Shown here one piece after another: positions 53,962 to 63,335 of a stretch of DNA of 64,000 nucleotides. Under the pieces are notes generated by a model that did not search any database, was not told the DNA's origin, and saw only the letters and a list, made by a program, of their open reading frames with translations. Numbering within the stretch: the stretch's first letter is position 1; every line of letters starts with the position of its first letter. This DNA is from Pseudomonas sp. Irchel s3b2 (GTDB lineage Bacteria; Pseudomonadota; Gammaproteobacteria; Pseudomonadales; Pseudomonadaceae): contig NZ_FYEB01000016.1 of NCBI RefSeq assembly GCF_900187445.1, positions 62,001 through 126,000 on the forward strand, read 5' to 3'. Position numbers and translations under genes: made by a program.

Positions 53962-55333
53962 TTTCAATCGCGCCCTGGTCGAAAAGTATGACCTGCCGGG
54001 GCCGCGCTATACCTCTTACCCGACCGCGCCGCAGTTTCATCAGGCATTCGCCGTCGATGATTATCAGCGTGCCGCCTCCGACAGTAACCTGGCGACGGTG
54101 CCCAAGCCGTTGTCGGTGTACATCCACATCCCGTTCTGCAAGAGCCTTTGTTACTACTGCGCCTGCAACAAAATCATTACCCGGAAAACCCATCGGGCTG
54201 TCGAATACCTGACGTACCTGAAGCGCGAGATCGCCATGCAGGCGGCCTTGTTCGACAGCACACGCAAACTCACGCAGCTGCATCTGGGCGGGGGCACCCC
54301 GACGTATTTGACCCGTGAACAGTTGGCGGACCTGATGGACTGCCTGCACCAGGCATTCGACATGGACGACAGTGATGACCATGAGTTTTCCATCGAGGTC
54401 GATCCGCGCACCATCAGCACCGAGCAGATCCAGTCGCTGCGCCAACTGGGGTTCAATCGTCTGAGCTTCGGCGTGCAGGACTTCGATCCCGACGTCCAGG
54501 CCGCGGTCAATCGGCAACAAAGCGAAGAGCAAATCTATGCGCTGGTCGCGGCGGCGCGCGGAGCGCAATTCAAGTCGATCAGCGTCGATTTGATTTACGG
54601 CCTGCCACTGCAAACCGTGAACAGTTTCGACGTCACCCTCGGCAAAATCATCGCCCTGCGTCCGGACCGGATTGCCGCCTACAGCTACGCCCATTTACCG
54701 GAGCTGGTGCGCGCGCAGCGGCTGATTCGTCCGGCAGACATGCCGCCACCGGAGCGCAAGCTGGAGTTGCTCGAGTTGACCATCCGCCGTCTGACCGAGG
54801 CCGGTTATGTCTATATCGGCATGGATCACTTCGCCTTGCCGGACGACGAACTGGCGCTGGCCCGCACCCATGGCACTTTGCAACGCAATTTTCAGGGTTA
54901 TTCGACCCATGCCGATTGCGACTTGATCGGCCTTGGGGTGTCTTCGATCGGCAAGGTCGGCGACAGCTATAGCCAGAGCGTCAAGGAGCTTTCGCAGTAC
55001 TACGCCCGTATCGATCAAGGTTTGTTGCCGGTGCATCGAGGGTACCGTTTGAGCGCCGACGACTTGCTGCGCCGTGATGTGATCAGCGACCTGATGTGCC
55101 ACGGGCGGATCGATTTCGCCAAGTTCGAAGCGGGTCATGGCATTTGCTTCACCGAGTATTTTGCCGATGCGCTGGCGCAACTGGACGAGCAGGTGCGTGA
55201 CGGACTCCTGCAGATTCACAGCGACGAGTTGGTGCTGTTGCCGCAAGGACATTTGATGATGCGCAGTGCCGCGATGGCTTTTGATGCTTACTTGGGCGAA
55301 CAGCAAAAAGGCCGGTTTTCTCGCACCGTTTGA
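53945..55333 (+). CDS. hemN: Oxygen-independent coproporphyrinogen III oxidase
   Basis: Radical-SAM enzyme converting coproporphyrinogen III to protoporphyrinogen IX without oxygen, 462 residues. The 4Fe-4S site is C65-KSL-C69-YY-C72 in IPFCKSLCYYCACN. GGGTPTYLTREQ, LSFGVQDFDPDVQ and YIGMDHFALPDDELALA are further HemN marks. ATG 53945 lies 17 bp before the stop of the HemN-like gene. The gene supplies heme for the denitrification cytochromes. Control is through the upstream FNR box at 52503-52516. Confidence 0.95.
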   Translation: MTTSFDFNRALVEKYDLPGPRYTSYPTAPQFHQAFAVDDYQRAASDSNLATVPKPLSVYIHIPFCKSLCYYCACNKIITRKTHRAVEYLTYLKREIAMQAALFDSTRKLTQLHLGGGTPTYLTREQLADLMDCLHQAFDMDDSDDHEFSIEVDPRTISTEQIQSLRQLGFNRLSFGVQDFDPDVQAAVNRQQSEEQIYALVAAARGAQFKSISVDLIYGLPLQTVNSFDVTLGKIIALRPDRIAAYSYAHLPELVRAQRLIRPADMPPPERKLELLELTIRRLTEAGYVYIGMDHFALPDDELALARTHGTLQRNFQGYSTHADCDLIGLGVSSIGKVGDSYSQSVKELSQYYARIDQGLLPVHRGYRLSADDLLRRDVISDLMCHGRIDFAKFEAGHGICFTEYFADALAQLDEQVRDGLLQIHSDELVLLPQGHLMMRSAAMAFDAYLGEQQKGRFSRTV

Positions 55334-55369
55334 GGCTTCGGGCGCTCTGGCGCAAGGAATTTTATCGAG

Positions 55370-55383
55370 TTGATTTCAATCAA
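55370..55383. promoter_or_regulatory. FNR/DNR box upstream of nosR
   Basis: TTGATTTCAATCAA is a perfect FNR-type box and ends 58 bp before the nosR ATG. In Pseudomonas the nos promoter is normally activated by DNR with nitric oxide. Confidence 0.9.
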
Positions 55384-55441
55384 GGGCAGCGCGCGCAACG
55401 CTCCCTAACATGGCCGCAAGCCCCTTGAAATCAGCGAATTC

Positions 55442-57622
55442 ATGACAATCCATCAGCCTTCGACACATGGCAACCTGCGCATCTGGAGCGTCGGGCTGGT
55501 GGTGATGGTCTTGCTGATGATCGCAGCATTCGCGACGGTGCAGGCCAAGTCATACGGCGACCTCGAGCAGCAGCGCATCGAGAAGGTCTTCCCGCAAACC
55601 GATTCGGTGTCCGCAGCTGAAGGCAAGTTCAAGGTGCGCACGCTGTCCGCCGCCGGCAAGGTCATCGGGTATGTGTTCCAGAGCCTGGATGTGGTGGATA
55701 TTCCGGCCTACTCGGGCAAACCCATCAACACCCAGGTGATCCTCGACACCGCCGGGGTGATTCAGGACGCCTATGTGCTGGAGCACCACGAACCGATTCT
55801 GCTGATCGGCATCCCCGAGGAAAAACTCCACGGTTTCAGCGCCCGATACAAAGGAATCAATGTCAGCCAGCGGGTAGTCGTCGGCCATTCCAGCGACCCG
55901 AGCGCGGTCACCGTGGATGCCATCGCTGGCGCAACCGTCACCGCCATGGTGGTCAATGAGGTCATCATGCGTGCCGCCCATGAAGTGGCCGTATCGCTGA
56001 AGCTGATCGAGGACAGGGGTGGGGTGGTGAACAAGCCCGCCATCGTGCGCCAGGACTTTTTCGAGCCCGCCACCTGGGAGCAACTGACCGGTAACGGCGC
56101 CATTCGCCGGTTGAACCTGACCCGTGGACAAGTCGATGCAGCCTTCAAGGGCACCGAAGCCGAAGGCGTCGACAACGCCGGCCCGGATCAAGTCGATGAC
56201 ACCTTTATCGAGCTGTACACCGCCGACTTGAACCCACCGACCATTGGCCGCGCGCTGCTGGGCGACAATCAATATCGCTTCCTTATGCAGGAACTCAAAC
56301 CCGGCGAGCAGGCCATCGTGGTGCTGGGTCGTGGGCTGTTTTCCTATAAAGGCTCGGGTTATGTGCGCGGCGGGATTTTCGATCGGGTGCAATTGCGCCA
56401 GTTCGGCAACGTCATCAGCTTTCGCGACATGGACCATCAGCGGCTCACCGACGTGTTTGCCGAGGGCATGCCCGAGTTCAATGAAATGTCGGTGTTCATT
56501 GTGCGCAAACCGGCGGGGTTCGACCCGGGATCGCCCTGGTCCCTGGAGCTCCTGGTGCGGCGTCAGACGGGACCGGTCAGTGGCACCTTCAGCAGCTTCG
56601 AACTGCCTTATCAACTGCCCGAGCCCTACCTTGAACGCCCCGCGCCCAGTGCCGAAGAACAGGCGGCCATCGAGGAAGCCAGCCGGCCGATGTGGTTGAA
56701 CATCTGGTACCAGAAATACTTCCAGATCGCCGTCCTCGCGAGCGCGTTGTTGCTGCTGACGGCCATCCTGTTCCTGCAAGACAAACTCACCCGCCGGCCA
56801 CGCTTTCTGCACTGGCTGCGTCGTGGTTACTTGCTCTTTACTGTGGTCTTTCTGGGCTGGTATGCCTTGGGGCAATTGTCGGTGGTCAATGTCCTGACCT
56901 TTGTGCATGCGCTGTTCGAGCATTTTCGCTGGGAGCTGTTTCTCACCGATCCGCTGATCTTCATGCTCTGGGTCTTCACCGCCGCGAGCATCCTGCTGTG
57001 GGGCCGTGGGGTGTTCTGCGGCTGGCTGTGCCCGTTTGGTGCCTTGCAAGAGTTGATCAACGAAGCCGCGCGCAAGTTGAAAATTCCCCAGTACGAATTG
57101 CCTTTTGCGGTGCATGAGCGGCTGTGGGCGATCAAATACATCATCTTGCTTTTGCTCTTCGGCATCTCCCTGGAATCGATGTCCACCGCCGAGCTGTTCG
57201 CCGAGGTGGAACCTTTCAAAACCGCCATCACCCTCAAGTTCGACCGCCAGTGGTGGTTCGTGCTCTACGCGGTGGCGCTGCTGGTGATCAATCTTTTCAC
57301 GCGCAAAGTCTATTGCCGCTACATCTGTCCGTTGGGTGCGGCGCTGGCAATCCCGACCAAATTGCGCCTGTTCGACTGGCTCAAACGCCGCAAGGAATGC
57401 GGCAGCCCCTGCCAGTTGTGCGCCAAGGAATGCGAGATCCAGGCGATTCACCCCGATGGCCGGATCAATGCCAACGAGTGCCACTACTGCCTCGATTGCC
57501 AGATGACCTACCACAACGAAGACAAATGTCCGCCGTTGATCAACAAGCGAAAGAAGCGCGGCAAACCGGCACCCGTAGCGGTGCAACTGATACCTGTCGT
57601 GGAAGTTCCGGCTACTGAATGA
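55442..57622 (+). CDS. nosR: NosR, membrane flavoprotein/iron-sulfur activator of N2O reduction
   Basis: A 726-residue polytopic protein needed for nos expression and electron delivery to N2O reductase. A signal-anchor helix (VGLVVMVLLMIAAFA) leads to a periplasmic FMN-binding domain with attachment motif AGATVTAM (Thr167 likely flavinylated). Six helices follow (about 425-665). The cytosolic C-terminus holds two CxxxCP motifs (RGVFCGWLCPFGA, VYCRYICPLGA) and ferredoxin-like clusters CGSPCQLCAKEC and NECHYCLDCQ. It heads the nos operon and has its own FNR box. Confidence 0.95.
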   Translation: MTIHQPSTHGNLRIWSVGLVVMVLLMIAAFATVQAKSYGDLEQQRIEKVFPQTDSVSAAEGKFKVRTLSAAGKVIGYVFQSLDVVDIPAYSGKPINTQVILDTAGVIQDAYVLEHHEPILLIGIPEEKLHGFSARYKGINVSQRVVVGHSSDPSAVTVDAIAGATVTAMVVNEVIMRAAHEVAVSLKLIEDRGGVVNKPAIVRQDFFEPATWEQLTGNGAIRRLNLTRGQVDAAFKGTEAEGVDNAGPDQVDDTFIELYTADLNPPTIGRALLGDNQYRFLMQELKPGEQAIVVLGRGLFSYKGSGYVRGGIFDRVQLRQFGNVISFRDMDHQRLTDVFAEGMPEFNEMSVFIVRKPAGFDPGSPWSLELLVRRQTGPVSGTFSSFELPYQLPEPYLERPAPSAEEQAAIEEASRPMWLNIWYQKYFQIAVLASALLLLTAILFLQDKLTRRPRFLHWLRRGYLLFTVVFLGWYALGQLSVVNVLTFVHALFEHFRWELFLTDPLIFMLWVFTAASILLWGRGVFCGWLCPFGALQELINEAARKLKIPQYELPFAVHERLWAIKYIILLLLFGISLESMSTAELFAEVEPFKTAITLKFDRQWWFVLYAVALLVINLFTRKVYCRYICPLGAALAIPTKLRLFDWLKRRKECGSPCQLCAKECEIQAIHPDGRINANECHYCLDCQMTYHNEDKCPPLINKRKKRGKPAPVAVQLIPVVEVPATE

Positions 57623-57677
57623 AGCTCGCGAACGCACGTCCGCAGTGACCGTTTTATCTCTTCAAGGAGTACGCAAC

Positions 57678-59597
57678 ATGACTGACACAGAATCCAAAAA
57701 AGCCATGCCGGAAGAAGAACACGCGGGACTCAGTCGTCGCGGCTTTCTGGGCAGCAGTGCCGTCACCGGTGCGGTGCTGGCGGGGGCCACGACCCTCGGC
57801 GGCGCGGTGTTCAGCCGTGAGTCCTGGGCGGCTGCGGTCAAGGATGCGCAGGCGAAAAGCCATGTCGGCCCCGGTGAGCTGGACGAATACTACGGCTTCT
57901 GGAGCGGTGGTCATCAGGGCGAAGTGCGGGTACTGGGCGTACCGTCGATGCGTGAGTTGATGCGTATTCCGGTGTTCAACGTCGACTCGGCCACCGGTTG
58001 GGGCCTGACCAACGAAAGCAAGCGGATTCTGGGCGACAGTGCAAAGTTCCAGAACGGCGATTGCCATCACCCGCACATCTCCATGACCGATGGCAAGTAC
58101 GACGGCAAGTACCTGTTCATCAACGACAAGGCCAACTCCCGGGTTGCGCGCATCCGCCTGGACATCATGAAGTGCGACAAGATCCTCACGGTGCCGAACG
58201 TGCAAGCCATTCACGGCCTGCGTCTGCAAAAAGTGCCCTACACCAAGTACGTGTTCGCCAATGCCGAATTCGTCATTCCGCACCCCAATGACGGCCGCAC
58301 CTTCGACCTGCAAGACAAGAACAGCTTCACCATGTTCAACGCCATCGATGCCGAGAAAATGGAGATGGCTTTCCAGGTGATTGTCGACGGCAACCTGGAC
58401 AACTCCGACGCCGATTACACCGGCAAGTACGCCGCGTCCACTTGCTACAACTCGGAGAAGGCTTACGACCTTGGCGGCATGATGCGCAACGAACGCGACT
58501 GGGTCGTGGTGTTCAACATCCCGCGCATCGAGGCCGCGATCAAGGCCGGCAAGTTCATCACCCTGGAAGACTCGAAAGTGCCGGTGGTCGACGGTCGTAA
58601 AACCGATGGCAAGGACTCCGAATTCACTCGCTATATCCCGGTGCCAAAGAACCCCCATGGCCTCAACACCTCATCCGATGGCAAGTACTTCATTGCCAAC
58701 GGCAAGCTGTCGCCAACGGTATCGATGATTGCCATCGACCGGCTGGACGACTTGTTCGCCGATAAATTCAAGGACCCGCGCGAGGTCATCGTCGCCGAGC
58801 CGGAACTGGGCCTGGGCCCGTTGCACACCACCTTCGACGGTCGCGGCAACGCTTACACCACGCTGTTTATCGACAGTCAGGTGGTGAAGTGGAACATGGA
58901 GGAAGCGATACGTGCCTACAAGGGTGAGAAGGTCAATTACATCAAGCAAAAGCTCGACGTGCAGTACCAGCCTGGCCATAACCATGCCTCGCTGACCGAA
59001 ACCAGTGAAGCGGATGGCAAGTGGCTGGTGGTGTTGTGCAAATTCTCCAAGGACCGCTTCCTGCCGACCGGGCCGCTGCACCCGGAAAATGACCAGTTGA
59101 TCGATATTTCCGGCGAAGAGATGAAGCTGGTGCATGACGGCCCTGCGTTTGCCGAACCTCACGATTGCATCCTGGCGCGCCGGGATCAGATCAAGACCCA
59201 AAAAATCTGGAACCGCAACGACCCGTTTTTCGCCGCCACTGTGGAGCTGGCCAAGAAAGACGGCATCAACCTGGAGACCGACAACAAGGTCATCCGCGAC
59301 GGCAATCATGTGCGGGTCTACATGACCTCCATGGCTCCGGCCTATGGGCTGACCGAGTTCACCGTCAAGCAGGGCAACGAGGTCACCGTGATCATCACCA
59401 ACATCGACCAGATTGAAGACGTGACCCACGGTTTCGTGATGACCAACCATGGCGCCAGCATGGAGATCAGCCCGCAGCAAACCTCGTCCATCACCTTTAC
59501 CGCCGACAAGGCCGGCCTGCATTGGTACTACTGCAGCTGGTTCTGCCATGCGCTGCACATGGAAATGGTCGGCCGCATGAAGGTCGAGCGGGCTTGA
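57678..59597 (+). CDS. nosZ: Nitrous-oxide reductase
   Basis: Periplasmic copper enzyme reducing N2O to N2, 639 residues. The Tat signal is SRRGFLGSSAVTGAVLAGAT (residues about 19-38), the clade I type. CuZ ligands start at D128-CHHPHIS, and CuA in the C-terminal cupredoxin domain is C619-SWF-C623-HALH627-MEM. ATG 57678 has AAGGAG upstream. It is directly downstream of nosR and upstream of the nosDFY copper-loading genes, so it belongs to that operon. Confidence 0.96.
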   Translation: MTDTESKKAMPEEEHAGLSRRGFLGSSAVTGAVLAGATTLGGAVFSRESWAAAVKDAQAKSHVGPGELDEYYGFWSGGHQGEVRVLGVPSMRELMRIPVFNVDSATGWGLTNESKRILGDSAKFQNGDCHHPHISMTDGKYDGKYLFINDKANSRVARIRLDIMKCDKILTVPNVQAIHGLRLQKVPYTKYVFANAEFVIPHPNDGRTFDLQDKNSFTMFNAIDAEKMEMAFQVIVDGNLDNSDADYTGKYAASTCYNSEKAYDLGGMMRNERDWVVVFNIPRIEAAIKAGKFITLEDSKVPVVDGRKTDGKDSEFTRYIPVPKNPHGLNTSSDGKYFIANGKLSPTVSMIAIDRLDDLFADKFKDPREVIVAEPELGLGPLHTTFDGRGNAYTTLFIDSQVVKWNMEEAIRAYKGEKVNYIKQKLDVQYQPGHNHASLTETSEADGKWLVVLCKFSKDRFLPTGPLHPENDQLIDISGEEMKLVHDGPAFAEPHDCILARRDQIKTQKIWNRNDPFFAATVELAKKDGINLETDNKVIRDGNHVRVYMTSMAPAYGLTEFTVKQGNEVTVIITNIDQIEDVTHGFVMTNHGASMEISPQQTSSITFTADKAGLHWYYCSWFCHALHMEMVGRMKVERA

Positions 59598-59624
59598 CAG
59601 TTGGCATTCGACAGGAGCGGGCCG

Positions 59625-60917
59625 ATGACCGATATCAAGGAAAACCCGGTGAAGGTCATTGCCCTTGTGCTCCTGTTGATGTCAGGCGGCGCACTGGCGG
59701 CGGTGCAACCGATCACCACGTTGCCGTTGTGGCTTGACGCTGAACAACGCTGGCACTTGCCGGCGGGCGAGTACCGTGGTTCGTTCAGCGTCGACCAACC
59801 GATGCAGATTGTCTGCGAGCCCGGCGCGGTGTTTCAGGCGCAAGGGCAGGGCAACGGCGTGATTGTCAGCGCGCCCGATGTCCGGATTGAGGGCTGTACC
59901 TTTCTGGATTGGGGGCGCGACCTCACGGCCATGAATGCGGCGGTGTTCCTCCAGCCCAAGGCCCGTGGCGCGGTGATCAAAGGCAATCGCATGCAGGGCC
60001 AGGGTTTCGGTATCTGGGTCGACGGGACGCAGGATGCGAGCCTGATCGACAACCGCATCCAGGGGGATCCGGCGCTGCGCTCCCAGGATCGCGGCAACGG
60101 TATTCATCTGTATGCGGTGCATGGCGCCAGAGTCATCGGCAACCAGGTGCGCGACACCCGCGATGGTATCTACATCGATACCTCCAACGGCAACCTGCTG
60201 CAGGGCAATACCCTGGAAGACCTGCGTTACGGCGTGCATTACATGTTCGCCAACGACAACCGGTTGATCGGCAACACCACCCGCCGCACCCGCACCGGCT
60301 ACGCCTTGATGCAAAGCCGCAAGCTCACGGTGATCGGCAACCGCTCCGAACAGGATCAGAACTACGGCATCCTGATGAACTACATCACCTATTCAACCTT
60401 GCGCGACAACTTCGTCACTGATGTGCGCGATGGCTCGACCGGCGACAGCATGATCAGCGGCGCCGAAGGCAAGGCGTTGTTCATCTACAACTCGCTGTTC
60501 AACCGCATCGAACACAACCACTTCGAGCACAGTGCCGTGGGCATTCACCTCACCGCTGGTTCTGAAGACAACCGCATCGCCGACAACGCCTTTGTCGGCA
60601 ACCAACGGCAGGTCAAATACGTCGCCACCCGCTTGCAGGAATGGTCGGCGGATGGCCGGGGCAATTACTGGAGCGATTACCTGGGCTGGGATCGCAACAA
60701 CGATGGCCTGGGCGATATCGCCTACGAACCCAACGACAACGTCGACCGCTTGCTGTGGCTGTACCCGCAAGTGCGGCTGTTGATGAACAGCCCCGGGATC
60801 GAATTGCTGCGGTGGGTGCAACGGGCGTTTCCGGTGATGAAATCGCCGGGCGTCCTGGACAGCCATCCGCTGATGAATCCCACCACACGACCCCTGACCC
60901 AGGAGCCCACCGCATGA
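59625..60917 (+). CDS. nosD: NosD, periplasmic copper-maturation protein
   Basis: A 430-residue right-handed parallel beta-helix protein, exported (VIALVLLLMSGGALAA), that with NosF and NosY builds the CuZ site of N2O reductase. Repeats such as GNRMQGQGFGIWVDGTQDA, GNQVRDTRDGIYIDTSNGNL, LRYGVHYMFANDNRLIGNTT and NQRQVKYVATR are characteristic. ATG 59625 follows AGGAGCGG. Its stop overlaps the nosF start (ATGA). Confidence 0.94.
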   Translation: MTDIKENPVKVIALVLLLMSGGALAAVQPITTLPLWLDAEQRWHLPAGEYRGSFSVDQPMQIVCEPGAVFQAQGQGNGVIVSAPDVRIEGCTFLDWGRDLTAMNAAVFLQPKARGAVIKGNRMQGQGFGIWVDGTQDASLIDNRIQGDPALRSQDRGNGIHLYAVHGARVIGNQVRDTRDGIYIDTSNGNLLQGNTLEDLRYGVHYMFANDNRLIGNTTRRTRTGYALMQSRKLTVIGNRSEQDQNYGILMNYITYSTLRDNFVTDVRDGSTGDSMISGAEGKALFIYNSLFNRIEHNHFEHSAVGIHLTAGSEDNRIADNAFVGNQRQVKYVATRLQEWSADGRGNYWSDYLGWDRNNDGLGDIAYEPNDNVDRLLWLYPQVRLLMNSPGIELLRWVQRAFPVMKSPGVLDSHPLMNPTTRPLTQEPTA

Positions 60918-61837
60918 ACGTCATCGACATGGAAGGCGTCAGCCAACGCTATGGGCACACCACGGTGTTGCATCAATTGAACCTGAGTCTGGGCGAAGGC
61001 GAAGTGCTGGGCTTGTTCGGGCACAACGGCGCGGGCAAGACCACCAGCATGAAACTGGTGCTCGGTCTGCTCCAGGCCAGCGAAGGGCTGGTCCGGGTGT
61101 TCGGCCGATTGCCCAGTGATCCGCAGGTTCGGCGTCTGCTCGGCTATTTGCCGGAGAACGTGACCTTCTATCCGCAGATGAGCGGCTTGGAGACCTTGCA
61201 TCATTTTGCCCGACTCAAAGGTGCAGCGCCCGCGCAGGTGGACGTGCTGCTGGAGGAAGTCGGCCTGGCGAACGCGGCGCATCGACGGGTCAAAACCTAC
61301 TCCAAGGGCATGCGCCAGCGACTGGGACTGGCGCAAGCCTTGCTCGGCGAACCGCGTTTATTGCTGCTCGACGAGCCGACCGTCGGCCTCGATCCCATCG
61401 CCACACAAGACCTGTATCGGTTACTCGACCGGCTGCGCAGACAGGGCACCAGCATCATTCTCTGTTCCCACGTATTGCCGGGCGTCGAGGCGCACATCAA
61501 CCGTGCCGCGATTCTGACCCAGGGGCGCCTGCTGGCCCTCGGCAGTCTGCGCAGTTTGCGCGAGGAAGCCGGGTTGGCGACGCTGATTCGCGCCAACGGG
61601 CTCAAGCACGCCGGGCCGTTGCAGCGATCCTGGAACAACGCCGGGCACGTCACCCAGCGCTGGGGCGTGGAGGGCCTTGAAGTGGCTGCGCTCAATGGCA
61701 ACAAATTGGACCTGTTGCGCGAACTGCTTAATGAACACGAGCCAGCTGATGTGGAAATCGACCCGCCGTCCCTGGAGGACATCTACCGCTATTACATGGG
61801 CCGGGCCGGCGCGACCCCCAGTGGAGAGACCGTATGA
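60914..61837 (+). CDS. nosF: NosF, ABC-type ATPase for NosZ copper maturation
   Basis: A 307-residue ATP-binding subunit pairing with NosY: Walker A GHNGAGKTTS, signature YSKGMRQRLGLAQAL, Walker B LLLLDEPTVGLDP and switch His in SIILCSHVLPGVEAH. ATG 60914 overlaps the nosD stop; the frame is open much further upstream. The four-base ATGA junction with nosY on the other side marks a tightly coupled nosDFY unit. Confidence 0.94.
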   Translation: MNVIDMEGVSQRYGHTTVLHQLNLSLGEGEVLGLFGHNGAGKTTSMKLVLGLLQASEGLVRVFGRLPSDPQVRRLLGYLPENVTFYPQMSGLETLHHFARLKGAAPAQVDVLLEEVGLANAAHRRVKTYSKGMRQRLGLAQALLGEPRLLLLDEPTVGLDPIATQDLYRLLDRLRRQGTSIILCSHVLPGVEAHINRAAILTQGRLLALGSLRSLREEAGLATLIRANGLKHAGPLQRSWNNAGHVTQRWGVEGLEVAALNGNKLDLLRELLNEHEPADVEIDPPSLEDIYRYYMGRAGATPSGETV

Positions 61838-62664
61838 ACCCGATCTGGAACATGGCCCGCAAGGAATTCAATGACGGTTTGCGCAACCGCTGGTTGTTGG
61901 CGATTAGCCTGCTGTTCGCCGTGTTGGCGACCGGCATCGCCTGGTTGGGTGCGGCGGCTTCCGGGCAATTGGGCTTCACCTCGGTGCCCGCCACCATCGC
62001 TAGCCTGGCCAGTCTGGCGACATTCCTGATGCCGCTGATTGCCTTGCTGCTGGCCTATGACGCGATTGTCGGCGAAGACGAAAGCGGCACGTTGCTGCTG
62101 TTGCTGACCTATCCGCTGGGGCGCGGGCACATCCTGCTCGGCAAATTCGTCGGCCATGGATTGATCCTGGCCCTGGCGACCCTCATCGGTTTCGGCTGCG
62201 CGATGCTCGCAATTGCGGTGCTGGTGGAGGACGTCGAACTGAACCTGCTGCTCTGGGCGTTTGGACGATTCATGCTGTCGTCGACGTTACTGGGCTGGGG
62301 CTTTCTAGGGCTGGCGTATGTGCTGAGCAGTGTGTCCGCCGAGAAATCCACCGCCGCCGGGCTGGCGCTGGGGGTGTGGTTCTTCTTCGTGTTGGTGTTC
62401 GACCTGGCGCTGCTGGCATTGCTGGTGCTCAGCGAAGGGCAGTTCAACCCGAAGGTGCTGCCCTGGTTACTGCTGCTCAACCCCGCCGACATCTATCGCC
62501 TGATCAATCTCTCCGGTTTCGAACCCGGCGCCGGCAGTGCTGGCGTGCTGACCCTGGGCAGCGATTTGCCTGTACCGGGCTCGATGCTCTGGTTGTGCCT
62601 GTTGCTGTGGGTGGCGGTGCCTTTGGGCTTGGCCTGGTTGCTGTTCCGTCGACGGGCGACATGA
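61834..62664 (+). CDS. nosY: NosY, ABC membrane subunit for NosZ copper maturation
   Basis: A 276-residue membrane permease with six helices (LLAISLLFAVLATGIAWLGA, LMPLIALLLAYDAIVGEDES, GHGLILALATLIGFGCAMLA and others) that couples NosF ATPase to NosD. The DAIVGEDESGTLLLLLTYPL segment is the usual family signature. It starts in overlap with the nosF stop codon. Confidence 0.93.
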   Translation: MNPIWNMARKEFNDGLRNRWLLAISLLFAVLATGIAWLGAAASGQLGFTSVPATIASLASLATFLMPLIALLLAYDAIVGEDESGTLLLLLTYPLGRGHILLGKFVGHGLILALATLIGFGCAMLAIAVLVEDVELNLLLWAFGRFMLSSTLLGWGFLGLAYVLSSVSAEKSTAAGLALGVWFFFVLVFDLALLALLVLSEGQFNPKVLPWLLLLNPADIYRLINLSGFEPGAGSAGVLTLGSDLPVPGSMLWLCLLLWVAVPLGLAWLLFRRRAT

Positions 62665-62695
62665 ATTCACACCTTGTTTTTTGGAGCATCTGACG

Positions 62696-63223
62696 ATGAG
62701 CACTCTTTATTCGACGACGGTACGCGCCGTGGCGGGCCTGATGGTCTGTCTGTTGCTGGCGGCCTGTGACAAACCGGTGCAAGCCACCTACAGCGATGCC
62801 GCTTCTGCTTTTCATCCCAGTGATGAATGCCATGTTTGCGGCATGATCATCGACGGCTTCCCCGGGCCCAAGGGCGAAGTGGTCGAGCGCAGCGGCATCA
62901 AGAAATTCTGCTCCACGGCGGAGATGATCGGTTGGTGGCTGCAACCGGAAAATCATCATGGCGAGGCCCGGTTGTATGTCCACGACATGGGCCGCAGTCC
63001 GTGGAACGCCCCCAATGATTCGCATCTGATCGATGCCAAGGATGCGTTTTACGTGGTCGGCACCCAACTCAAGGGGGCAATGGGTGTGGTGTTGGCGTCC
63101 TTCTCCAGTCAGCAGGCTGCGGAAAAACTGGCCGCCGATCAGGGCGGTCGTGTGCTGCGGTTCAGCGAGATCGATCAGGCGGTGCTTCAGCAGCAGCCAG
63201 CGATGTCGCACTCGACTCATTGA
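62696..63223 (+). CDS. nosL: NosL, copper-chaperone lipoprotein
   Basis: A 175-residue lipoprotein (lipobox LLAAC) that delivers Cu(I) for N2O reductase. The copper-binding motif is CHVCGMII (CxxCGM), followed by EVVERSGIKKFCSTAEMIGW and AKDAFYVVGTQLKGAMG, all conserved in NosL. ATG 62696 (MSTLYSTTVR) is used. It ends the recognised nos cluster 112 bp before the SDR gene. Confidence 0.95.
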   Translation: MSTLYSTTVRAVAGLMVCLLLAACDKPVQATYSDAASAFHPSDECHVCGMIIDGFPGPKGEVVERSGIKKFCSTAEMIGWWLQPENHHGEARLYVHDMGRSPWNAPNDSHLIDAKDAFYVVGTQLKGAMGVVLASFSSQQAAEKLAADQGGRVLRFSEIDQAVLQQQPAMSHSTH

Positions 63224-63335
63224 TCGGCGAGCCATCGAGAAAAGTGATCGCCGTCAAGTCGGTATTTTTGCGTCTGTTCAAAGATAGGGGCTCACAACGT
63301 CCCCAGTGCTTGGCATTAACGATGCCCAGGAGAAC

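Noticed and set aside
55550..57637. A 695-codon minus-strand open frame over nosR
   Set aside because: It is an antisense frame opened by G+C-rich codon bias; nosR on the other strand carries all expected domains.
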